A stretch of DNA of 64,000 bases from Azospirillum sp. TSH64 (GTDB lineage: Bacteria; Pseudomonadota; Alphaproteobacteria; Azospirillales; Azospirillaceae): positions 5,808,806 through 5,872,805 of the forward strand of contig NZ_LGQW01000015.1 in assembly GCF_003116035.1 (NCBI RefSeq). Direction: 5' to 3'. The number at the start of each line of letters is the position of its first letter. The first letter of the stretch is position 1. The translations under genes were made by a program, and so were the position numbers. Below the pieces are notes generated by a model, which was not told where the DNA came from, ran no database searches, and saw only the letters and a list, made by a program, of their open reading frames with translations. Positions 52,706-63,076 of this stretch are shown here, piece by piece.

Positions 52706-55700
52706 TCATCCACTCTCCGATGGACACCCCGACCGGGAGCGGTCTTCAGCCAGTCGGCGCAGGCGCCGCGCCGCTGCCGCAAGAGCGGCGTCATGGTCGC
52801 CGGACCGGCCGATCAGCGACATAGTCGGGAACCAGGGCCGCACCGCCGTTCCCAGGGCCGACCAGTCTCCGGCCCCGGCGATCCGCCAGACCGGCACGCC
52901 GAGTGCCGCGGCCAGTTCCCCCACTGCGGTCGGCGCGGATATGACGAGATCCAGGCCTGACATGAGCGCCGCCACCCCGTCCAGATCGTTGCGCTGGTCC
53001 AGATCGGGCCAGTGATGCAGCACGGTGCCGAAGCGGTGCAGGGCCTCCTCCCGCTCAGCCTCGTGACCGTCATATTGGAGGCTGACGAAGGCGATGCCGG
53101 GGATGCCGAAGACCGGTGACCATTGTGCGATCCGGCTGTAGGCGGCGGCCCGGTCCGCCGTCATCCGGCTGCTGCGCCAGCAGATGCCGACCCGCAAGCC
53201 CGGGCCGAGTGCTGCCAGTCTTTCGCGCCAATCCACCGCCAGCCCGGGGTCGGCGGTGAGGAGCGGACCGGTCGCACGGAATCGACTCACGTCCGGCCGC
53301 AGCCGTGCCGCGACGCTGCCCAGCGGCGCGTGGCAATCGGCATCCCGCGGATCCGCGCTGGGCGCCCGGACCTCCGCCGCCGGCAGGGCGCGGGCGAAAA
53401 GCCCGACGAGGCGCGGGTCGCATTCGACGATGACCCTCCCCGCCTGACCGAGCAGATCGGGCAGCGCCGTGCCGAACAGGATCTCGTCGCCCAGACCCTG
53501 CTCTCCCCACACCAGGATGCGGCGGCCGGCCAGCGGTTCGCCCTGCCATTCGGGGATGCCGACGCGGCGGGACACGGCGTCGCCGGTGGCGAAGCGGTGG
53601 GCATAGTCCGCCCAGCCGCCGTCCAGATCGCCATCGGCCAGCCGCAGCAGGGCCCGGTTCATCCGCGCCTCGGCCCGGCCGGGGGCCAGCCTCAGCGTGC
53701 GGTCGGCCAACAGGGCGGCGAGCCGGCGCTCTCCCCGCATCAGCAGCGTGTGGCCGTGGTTGACCAGCACATCCGGCAGGTCGGGGGCGAACGCCATCGC
53801 GTGGCGGTGGGCAAATAGCGCGTCGTCCCAGCGCCCGAGCCCGGCCAACGCCATGCCCAGGTTCGACCAGCCCTTGGGCGATGCCGGGACGAGGCGAAGC
53901 GACCGGTGGGACTGGCGGGCGGCCTCGGCGAAGCGGCCCAGTCCCTTCGCAGCCGCGCCGGCCGTGGTCAGCACCCCGGCAAGGGAGGGCGCCAGGGCCG
54001 CCGCACGGGTGCAGGCGTTTGCCGCCTCGGCGAAGCGGCGGGCGGCGAGCAGTGCGGCGGCGAGGTTGCCCCAGCTTTCCGCCTGCATCGGCCGCAGCCG
54101 GACGGTGCGGCGGTGCAGCGTGGCGGCCTCGGGCGCGGCGGCATCGGCCTGGAGCGCCACGCCGAGATTGCCCAGCGCCTCGGCAAAGGTCGGGTTCAAC
54201 GCCACCGCAAGCCGGTGCCAGCGGATGGCTGCCTTGACCCGGCCGAGCCGGAGCAGGGTCAGGCCGCCGTTGGTCCAGGCGGCCGGCTGGGTCGGAAGCA
54301 AGGCGACGGCCTGCCGGTGCAGCATTTCGGCATTCGCAAACCGGCCCTGCCGGTGCAGAGCGACAGCCTGTTTTGCGAGACTCTCGCCTTCCAGGGTAAT
54401 CCCCCTCTCCGCCCCGGGGAGAGGGTCGGGGTGAGGGGGACGCGGTGCGTTGTTTTCCCGAGAATCCGTGCTGTGCGGCCCCCTCACCCAGCCCTCTCCC
54501 CGGGGGGGAGAGGGTATCCGTTTGGGGGGGAGTGACTTCAATACACGCGCCATATCGGCCATCGTCGCCGACAGTGGCTCTCCGGGGCGGGGCTGGAACA
54601 GCCGCATCGACGGATACCAGGGGCGCACGCCGGCTCCCAACTGCGTCCAGTCGCGGGTGCCGAAGCGCCAGACCGGGGTGCCCAGCGCTCCAGCCAGTTC
54701 GCCGATCGACATGGCGGGCGAGATGACGAGGTCCAGCCCGGCGATCAGGGCGGCGACGCCGTCGAAATCGTCCTTGCGGTCGAGGTCGTCCCAGCGGTGC
54801 AGGCGGATGCCGAAGCGTTTCTCGGCCCGACGGACCTCCTCCTCCACCTCGCCATATTGCAGCAGCACCCAGTGGATTCCGGGCAGCGCGAACAGCGGCG
54901 TCCAAGCGTCCAGCGCCAGATAGGCGGCGCTGCGTTCGGAGGTCATCATCTGGCTGCGCCAACCGATGCCGATGCGCAGCCCCGGACCGAGGGCCGCCAG
55001 CCGCTCGCGCCATCGCTCCACCAGCCCGGCATCGGGCACCAGCCAGGACGGTCGCGCCGGAAAATCGGCCAGCCGGCGGCGGAGAACACGGGGCAAGGAC
55101 CCCATCGGCACGTGGCGGTCATAGTCCGGGATCGCCATCGCTTCCCGCCCCTGCCCGTCCAGCGCCTCCGCCCGCACCCTCAGGGTGGGAAAGGAGCGGG
55201 CGAACAGCGGGACCAGACGGCGGTCGATTTCCAGAATGGTGGAGACGGCCCGTCCGGCAAGCTCCGGGCAAAGGGCGGAGAACAGGATGGTGTCGCCCAC
55301 CCCCTGCTCCCCCCAGATCATCAGGCGACGGCCGGTCAGATCCTCGCCACGCCAGGCCGGGGCACGGGGCTGGCGCCCCTGTCCGACCTGACCCGATCCG
55401 AAACGCCAGCCATAGCCGGGCCAGCCCCGGTCGAGATCGCCGGCCTCCAGCCGCAGCAGGCCCTTGTTGAAGTGGGACAGCGACAGGTCCGGCCGCAGGG
55501 TCAGCGCGCGGTCGTAGCAGCGCTCCGCCTCACCGTCGTCGCCCAGCCGCTGGCGGGCCAGCCCCAGATTGCTCCATGCCTCGCCATAGGAAGGGTCAAG
55601 CGCCAGGGCGCTGCGGTAGCAGCCGGCGGCACCGACATAGTCGTGCAGGCCCTGGCGCAGATGGCCCAGATTGTTGCGGGACGGCGCCTCCAGCGGAGCG

Positions 55701-56821
55701 AGGTGGATGGCGCGGCGCTGGGACCGTTCTGCCTCGGCGAAGCGCTCGGCGCTGCGCAGGGCGTTGCCGAGGTTCGTGTGGGTTTCCGCCAGCACCGGGT
55801 CCAGCGCCAAGGCCGCATGCCACGCCTTCCAGGCATCGGCGGTGCGGCCGGCGGCGTGGCGGGCATTGCCCAGATTGTTCCAGGCGCCGGCGAAGTCCGG
55901 CCGGTGATGGACTGCCTGCCGGTGCAAGGTCTCCGCCTCGGCTGGGCGGCCCTGAGCGGCGCGGACGCTGCCGAGATTGTCCAGTGCGTCGGCATGGTTG
56001 GGCTGGATGGCCGTGGCCGCGTCGAAGCAGGTCGCGGCGTCCTCCAGCTGACCAAGAGCCTTAAGGCAAAGTCCCAAGCCGTTGAGACAGAAAGGATCTC
56101 TGGGGTCGAGCCGCAGGGCATCGGCGTAGCGTTCCGCCGCGTCCTCCATCCGCCCCGCGGCGTGGAGTGCGGCCGCCAAGGCGGACAAGGCGGAGGCGTC
56201 GGCGGCCCCTCCGCCGAAGGCCGAGGCCATCCGCAAGGCCTCGACAGCCTCGTCCAACCGGCCGAGCTGGCGCAGGCTGACGGCCCGGTTGGTCCAGGGG
56301 CGGGGATCTCCCGGCAGCAGATCCGCGGCGCGGGTGTGGGACGCCAACGCTTCGTCCGCTCTTCCGAGACCTTGCAGGGCAGCACCGAGATTGAGATGGG
56401 CGTCGGCCAGGTCGGGCGACAGCCGTGCCGCCTCTGCATACCGGTCCGCCGCCTCCGCCATCCGGCCTTGTGCAGCCAGCACAAGTCCGAGATTGAAATG
56501 GGCGCCGACATGGCCGGGATCGCGCTCCAGCGCCCGCCGTTGCGCTGCCTCGGCCTCGGCAAGCCTGTCCAGACGTTGCAAGACGATTCCGAGATTGGCG
56601 TGATAATCCGCCACTCCGGGGACTAGACCAACGGCTTTGGAAATCAGATCAATGGCTTGAAGGTTGTCGTTGCGCTGGTGGTTGAGAACGCCGAGCAGAT
56701 GCAAGGCGTCGGCATGGAGCGGTTCGGCTTGTAACACCCGCCGATACAGGGGCTCCGCAGCGTCCAGCGCTCCTTGCTGATGATGGCGCAGTGCATCGGC
56801 AAACCAGTCGGCAGGATTCAC
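52706..56821 (-). CDS. Giant TPR protein with two glycosyltransferase modules
   Basis: 1371 aa, GTG start overlapping the upstream gene stop. Layout: TPR array (about 1-480), transferase module 1 (about 490-775; LMIWGEQGVGDTILF, IGIGWRSQMMTSERSAAY, LDLVISPAMSIGELAGALG), a 50-residue linker made by a palindromic repeat, second TPR array (about 830-1040), module 2 (about 1060-1350; ILVWGEQGLGDEILF, VGICWRSSRMTADRAAAY, LDLVISAPTAVGELAAALG). The modules resemble GT-B/heptosyltransferase-like domains. The gene looks like a fusion of two TPR-GT units like the one upstream. Probable protein glycosylation role. Confidence 0.85.
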   Translation of the reverse strand: MNPADWFADALRHHQQGALDAAEPLYRRVLQAEPLHADALHLLGVLNHQRNDNLQAIDLISKAVGLVPGVADYHANLGIVLQRLDRLAEAEAAQRRALERDPGHVGAHFNLGLVLAAQGRMAEAADRYAEAARLSPDLADAHLNLGAALQGLGRADEALASHTRAADLLPGDPRPWTNRAVSLRQLGRLDEAVEALRMASAFGGGAADASALSALAAALHAAGRMEDAAERYADALRLDPRDPFCLNGLGLCLKALGQLEDAATCFDAATAIQPNHADALDNLGSVRAAQGRPAEAETLHRQAVHHRPDFAGAWNNLGNARHAAGRTADAWKAWHAALALDPVLAETHTNLGNALRSAERFAEAERSQRRAIHLAPLEAPSRNNLGHLRQGLHDYVGAAGCYRSALALDPSYGEAWSNLGLARQRLGDDGEAERCYDRALTLRPDLSLSHFNKGLLRLEAGDLDRGWPGYGWRFGSGQVGQGRQPRAPAWRGEDLTGRRLMIWGEQGVGDTILFSALCPELAGRAVSTILEIDRRLVPLFARSFPTLRVRAEALDGQGREAMAIPDYDRHVPMGSLPRVLRRRLADFPARPSWLVPDAGLVERWRERLAALGPGLRIGIGWRSQMMTSERSAAYLALDAWTPLFALPGIHWVLLQYGEVEEEVRRAEKRFGIRLHRWDDLDRKDDFDGVAALIAGLDLVISPAMSIGELAGALGTPVWRFGTRDWTQLGAGVRPWYPSMRLFQPRPGEPLSATMADMARVLKSLPPKRIPSPPRGEGWVRGPHSTDSRENNAPRPPHPDPLPGAERGITLEGESLAKQAVALHRQGRFANAEMLHRQAVALLPTQPAAWTNGGLTLLRLGRVKAAIRWHRLAVALNPTFAEALGNLGVALQADAAAPEAATLHRRTVRLRPMQAESWGNLAAALLAARRFAEAANACTRAAALAPSLAGVLTTAGAAAKGLGRFAEAARQSHRSLRLVPASPKGWSNLGMALAGLGRWDDALFAHRHAMAFAPDLPDVLVNHGHTLLMRGERRLAALLADRTLRLAPGRAEARMNRALLRLADGDLDGGWADYAHRFATGDAVSRRVGIPEWQGEPLAGRRILVWGEQGLGDEILFGTALPDLLGQAGRVIVECDPRLVGLFARALPAAEVRAPSADPRDADCHAPLGSVAARLRPDVSRFRATGPLLTADPGLAVDWRERLAALGPGLRVGICWRSSRMTADRAAAYSRIAQWSPVFGIPGIAFVSLQYDGHEAEREEALHRFGTVLHHWPDLDQRNDLDGVAALMSGLDLVISAPTAVGELAAALGVPVWRIAGAGDWSALGTAVRPWFPTMSLIGRSGDHDAALAAAARRLRRLAEDRSRSGCPSESG
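54403..54514. repeat. REP-like inverted repeat inserted in frame in the giant TPR-GT gene
   Basis: Two GC-rich arms of 37 and 36 bp (54403-54439 and 54479-54514) are near-complete inverted copies, separated by 39 bp. The right arm contains CCCTCTCCCC and the left CGGGGTGAGGGG, the look of the dispersed palindromes that give peptides like PHPDPLPGGERG. The stop-free frame is kept, so it encodes the linker between module 1 and the second TPR array. Confidence 0.85.
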
Positions 56822-58836
56822 AGTTCACCTGAGGAAAGTCTGGTAAGCAGCTGAACTGCCTTTTGTATGGCGTCTTTGACGCCATCGCCAGCATCGGGCT
56901 GGATGCAGCGCATGGAGGGAAACCAGGGGCGAACTGCGGTGCCGAGCTGGGTCCAGTCGCGGCGGCCCAAACGCCAAACCGGAGTGCCGAGCGCTGCCGC
57001 CATCTCCCCGGCGGACGACGCCACGGTGATCACAAGATCGAGGTTCGCCATCAGGGCGGCGGTGCCCTCCAGATCGGCGATCTGGTCGAGGTCGGGCCAG
57101 TGGTGGAGGCACACGCCCAAGCGCTCCTCGATGGCGGCGATCTCCGCTTCCCGCCCGTCATATTGCAGGCTGACGGCATGCAGGCCGCGCAGGCGCAGCA
57201 GGGCCGCCCAATCCTCCAGTTCCGTGTAGGAGTGGCGGCGTTCGGTGGTGAGGCGCTGGCTGGTCCAGGCGATGCCGATTTTCAGGCCGGGTCCGAGAGC
57301 GTCCAGACGCGACCGCCATGCCGCGGTCCGCATCGGGTCAGGCTTCAGCCAGCCGGCGGGCGGCGGTGGGACGGGAGCGGTCCGCCAAAGCAGGCGTGGC
57401 AAGGAGCCGAAGCCCAGATGGCAGTCGGCGTCGGCCGGCCGTCGCGTCGGTTCCCGCACGGTGGTGCCGGGGAAAGAGCGCTGGAACAGCGGGACCAGCC
57501 GCGGTTCGCATTCGACGATGGTGCCGGGAAAGCGTGCCAGTGCCTCCGGCAGCAGGGCGCCGAACATCAACTCGTCGCCCAGCCCCTGTTCGGCCCACAA
57601 CAGCAGACGGCGCCCGGCGAGGTCGCCACCGTCCCATTCCGGGACGTTAAAAGGGCGCTTCGGCTTCAGTCGGCCGGACTCGAAGCGGACGGCGTAGTCT
57701 TTCCACCCCTCGGCCAGCCGGCCCTGGCGCAGGCGCAGGATGGCCCGGTTGAAGCGGGCAAGCGCCTGCGCCGGATCGGCCTCCAGGGCGTGGGTGAACG
57801 CCTGCTCGGCAGCCGTTTCGTCACCGAGATCCTGAAGGGCGAGCGCAAGATTGGTGTGGGCGGCGGCATAACCCGGCCGCAGATCCAGCGCCCGGCGTTG
57901 CAGATCGGCGGACTCCACGGCCCGTCCTTGCAAGCGGCGGATGGTGCCGAGATTGGTCATCGCCTCCGCCATCGTCGGGTCGAGCCGCAGGGCGCGGGCG
58001 AAGGCATCGCCGGCCGAGGCGATCCGGTCGGCGCACTGGAGGGCAAGGCCTTGGGCGTTCCAGCCCTCGGCATCCGCCGGCTCCAGCATCAGATGGCGGC
58101 GGTGGGCTGGCAGGGCATCGACGCCGCGGCGTTGCAGCGATCCGGCCAAGGCGAGTGCAGCCGGCGCATGGTCCGGCCGGTGGGCCAGCACAGCACGCAA
58201 GGCCGCCTCTCCCTGCTCGCTCTGCCCCAGGTCGAGCAGGGTAAGGCCGAGGGCGGCGCGTGCTTCCAGCAGGGACGGGTTGGCCGCCACTGCATGGCGC
58301 AGCAGCGGTTCCGCCTCCGCCGAACGGCCGAGGCTGCGCAGCACGGCGCCGAGGTTGCCCTCCGCCTCCGCATAGTCGGGGCGGGCGCGCAGGGCGGCGC
58401 GGTAGGCGTCGGCAGCGTCCTCCGTCTTGCCCTGGGCGTTCAGCGCATTGCCCAGCGTGTTCGCCGCCTCCGGAAACGGGCGGCGCAGGCGCAGGGCGTT
58501 GCGGGCGGCGCGTTCCGCCTCGGCGGAGCGGCCGAGCGCCTGGAGGGCGTAGGCGAGGTTGGCGTGGTAATCGGGAACGTCGCGTCTGGCTGACACCGCC
58601 TGCCCGATCAGGTCGGCGGCATCGGTGAAGCGGCCGGTCTGGCAGGCGATCATGCCCAGCAGGTGCAGGGCGTCCGGCTGGCGTGGCTGGGCGGCGAGCG
58701 CTTGGCGGTAGAGCGCATCGGCTTCTGCCAAACGGCCGGACTGGTGCAGCGGCACGGCCTGCGCGACCAGCGCTGCGGCGCTTGCCGCAGCGGTGTTGCC
58801 GGATTTGCGCTGCCCGGAAATGCGCTGGTTACTCAT
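56818..58836 (-). CDS. TPR-glycosyltransferase, single module
   Basis: 672 aa. TPR array at about residues 20-375 (repeats such as DYAEAEGNLGAVLRSLGRSAEA), then one transferase module (about 390-660) with LLLWAEQGLGDELMFGALLP, IGIAWTSQRLTTERRHSY and LDLVITVASSAGEMAAALG. Same family as both modules of the next gene, with which it overlaps by 4 bp (GTGA). First gene of the glycan unit 58836-50585; malic enzyme follows upstream in the same direction, 100 bp away. Confidence 0.87.
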   Translation of the reverse strand: MSNQRISGQRKSGNTAAASAAALVAQAVPLHQSGRLAEADALYRQALAAQPRQPDALHLLGMIACQTGRFTDAADLIGQAVSARRDVPDYHANLAYALQALGRSAEAERAARNALRLRRPFPEAANTLGNALNAQGKTEDAADAYRAALRARPDYAEAEGNLGAVLRSLGRSAEAEPLLRHAVAANPSLLEARAALGLTLLDLGQSEQGEAALRAVLAHRPDHAPAALALAGSLQRRGVDALPAHRRHLMLEPADAEGWNAQGLALQCADRIASAGDAFARALRLDPTMAEAMTNLGTIRRLQGRAVESADLQRRALDLRPGYAAAHTNLALALQDLGDETAAEQAFTHALEADPAQALARFNRAILRLRQGRLAEGWKDYAVRFESGRLKPKRPFNVPEWDGGDLAGRRLLLWAEQGLGDELMFGALLPEALARFPGTIVECEPRLVPLFQRSFPGTTVREPTRRPADADCHLGFGSLPRLLWRTAPVPPPPAGWLKPDPMRTAAWRSRLDALGPGLKIGIAWTSQRLTTERRHSYTELEDWAALLRLRGLHAVSLQYDGREAEIAAIEERLGVCLHHWPDLDQIADLEGTAALMANLDLVITVASSAGEMAAALGTPVWRLGRRDWTQLGTAVRPWFPSMRCIQPDAGDGVKDAIQKAVQLLTRLSSGEL

Positions 58837-58936
58837 GCCCCGTGCCGTTCCTGTTGGCTACGGGTAAGGGATAGCACGATTCCGGTGCGGTGGAATGGGG
58901 GCGCGGCAGTCACCGCGCCCCCAGCCCTCCCTTGAT

Positions 58937-61249
<2,313 letters not shown>

Positions 61250-61414
61250 CGGGTCTCTTCCTCCGGTTAACGAGATTTCAGTTAATTCTTTGGGTTCACT
61301 TCACCTGGATGGCGGTTATAGCCCATTCGGACTGATGCGCCAACCACTGGGAATACAGAAAGGGACGATTCGAACCAAATCGAAGCGTCCCCCTGATCTT
61401 ACAGGAACCTTTGC

Positions 61415-61456
61415 CGGGCCGGATGGATCATCTTTGGAATTTCCAAAACCGGCCCG
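61415..61456 (-). terminator. Nested hairpin downstream of dctA
   Basis: Outer stem CGGGCCGG/CCGGCCCG and an inner perfect TTTGGAATTTCCAAA palindrome (61433-61447). No T-run follows on the minus strand. It lies 31 bp after dctA in the 238-bp gap before maeB; the rest of the gap should hold the maeB promoter. Confidence 0.5.
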
Positions 61457-61487
61457 CACATGCTTGCCGCGGGTCTTGTGCAGCTGC

Positions 61488-62804
61488 TCACAGACGGGCC
61501 AGGGCCGGCTCCTTGAAGTGCTGCTGGTATTCGGCGACTGCCTTGCTCTCGTCGAACTCGCCTTCCATCTTGGCGACGACGACGGTGGCCACGCCGTTGC
61601 CGATCAGGTTGGTCAGCGCACGGGCCTCCGACATGAAGCGGTCGACACCCAGCAGCAGCGCCAGGCCTTCGATCGGCAGGACGCCGGTGGCCGACAGGGT
61701 CGCGGCCAGCGTCACGAAGCCGCCGCCGGTGACCGCCGCTGCACCCTTGGAGGTCAGCATCAGGATGACCAGGATGTAGAGCTGCTGCCAGATCGTCAGG
61801 TCGACGTTGAAGGCCTGGGCGATGAAGATCGCGGCCATCGACAGGTAGATCGAGGTGCCGTCGAGGTTGAAGGAGTAGCCGGTCGGGATGACGAGGCCGA
61901 CGACATGCTTGGAGCAGCCGAACTTCTGCATCTTCTCCATCATCCGCGGCAGCACGGATTCGGACGACGAGGTGCCGAGGACGATCAGCAGCTCCTGGCG
62001 GATGTAGCGGATGAAGTTCCAGATGCTGAAGCCGTAGGCCTTGGCGATGCTGCCCAGCACGACGAAGATGAAGATCGCCATGGTGAGGTAGACCGAGGCC
62101 ATCAACTGGCCGAGAGCGGTCAGCGACGAGATGCCGTACTTGCCGATGGTGAAGGACATGGCGCCGAAGGCACCGACCGGGGCGACGCGCATCAGGATGC
62201 CGATCACGCCGAACAGCGCATGGCTGATCTTGTCGAAGATGTCCTCGACGACCTTGCCCTTCTGGCCCATGGCGGACAGCGCGACGCCGAACACCACCGC
62301 GAAGAACAGGATCTGCAGCATGTCGCCCTGGACGAAGGCGCCGACCACGTTGTCGGGAACAATGCCGACGACGAAGTCGATGAAGCCGTGCTCCTTGGCG
62401 GAGGTGGCGTATTTCTGCACCGCGTCGGCCTTCAACTGGCCGGGGACGATGTTCATGCCGGCGCCGGGGCGGACGAGGTTGACGACGATCAGGCCGATGC
62501 CGAGCGCGAAGGTGGTCACCACCTCGAAATACAGCAGGGCCTTGCCGCCGACCTTGCCGACCTTCTTCAGGTTGCCGATGGAGGAGATGCCGGTCACCAC
62601 CGTCAGGAAGACGATCGGGCCGATGACCATCTTGACCATCTTGATGAACAGGTCGCCCAGCGGCTTCATCTCCACCGCGATGGACGGGTAGAAGTGCCCC
62701 AGCAGGATGCCGATGCTGATGGCGGTCAGAACCTGGAAGGTCAGGTTGGTGTAGAAGGGCTTCTTCACCGTGCCATGCCGGACGGCGGTCGCGTCTGCGC
62801 TCAT
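61488..62804 (-). CDS. dctA: C4-dicarboxylate:cation symporter DctA
   Basis: 438 aa, DAACS family. Landmarks: YPSIAVEMKPLGDLFIKMVKM, the serine-rich SSSESVLPRMMEKM hairpin, PTGYSFNLDGTSIYLSMA and GVDRFMSEARALTNLIGN. Imports malate, succinate and fumarate. The ATG at 62804 has GAGGAG upstream, so the longer frame to 63023 is rejected; it would also cover the promoter. Transcribed from a sigma54-type promoter and divergent from dctB. Confidence 0.96.
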   Translation of the reverse strand: MSADATAVRHGTVKKPFYTNLTFQVLTAISIGILLGHFYPSIAVEMKPLGDLFIKMVKMVIGPIVFLTVVTGISSIGNLKKVGKVGGKALLYFEVVTTFALGIGLIVVNLVRPGAGMNIVPGQLKADAVQKYATSAKEHGFIDFVVGIVPDNVVGAFVQGDMLQILFFAVVFGVALSAMGQKGKVVEDIFDKISHALFGVIGILMRVAPVGAFGAMSFTIGKYGISSLTALGQLMASVYLTMAIFIFVVLGSIAKAYGFSIWNFIRYIRQELLIVLGTSSSESVLPRMMEKMQKFGCSKHVVGLVIPTGYSFNLDGTSIYLSMAAIFIAQAFNVDLTIWQQLYILVILMLTSKGAAAVTGGGFVTLAATLSATGVLPIEGLALLLGVDRFMSEARALTNLIGNGVATVVVAKMEGEFDESKAVAEYQQHFKEPALARL

Positions 62805-62913
62805 GCTGCTCTCCTCGTGGCGTTCCTCAGAACGGCGTTCCTGGCGGGGTGCCCGTTCTTTCGTCCGGCATTCGGCGCCGGCTGGGCGGGCGGCCCCCAA
62901 CTGATTGCCTATG

Positions 62914-62932
62914 AAAGCAAGCGGTGGGCCAA
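62914..62932 (-). promoter_or_regulatory. Sigma54 (-24/-12) promoter of dctA
   Basis: Minus-strand TTGGCCCACCGCTTGCTTT has GG and GC exactly ten bases apart, as in the TGGCACG-N4-TTGCT consensus. The predicted start is about 100 bp before the dctA ATG. In rhizobia dctA depends on sigma54 and DctD. Confidence 0.8.
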
Positions 62933-62975
62933 TTGCTGAATCCAGCAACATCAAGCATTTGGCGAAATGGCGAGG

Positions 62976-63024
62976 GCGAGAATCCGCACGACACAGGGTC
63001 CGGCGATGTGCGAAAATCCACACA
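62976..63024. promoter_or_regulatory. Candidate DctD upstream activating sites
   Basis: Two related 14-mers, GCGAGAATCCGCAC (62976-62989) and GCGAAAATCCACAC (63010-63023), match at 12 of 14 positions and start 34 bp apart. The second lies in TGTG...CACA (63007-63024). They are 44-90 bp upstream of the sigma54 site, the normal place for an enhancer-bound activator. Confidence 0.65.
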
Positions 63025-63076
63025 CTTCACAGCGCTGCGGCATCATTGTTGCGGCGCAGCATGACCAGGGGCGGCG

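Noticed and set aside
54403..54514. An insertion sequence inside the giant TPR gene
   Set aside because: Only about 110 bp of inverted repeats; no transposase and the reading frame is intact, so it is called a REP-like palindrome.
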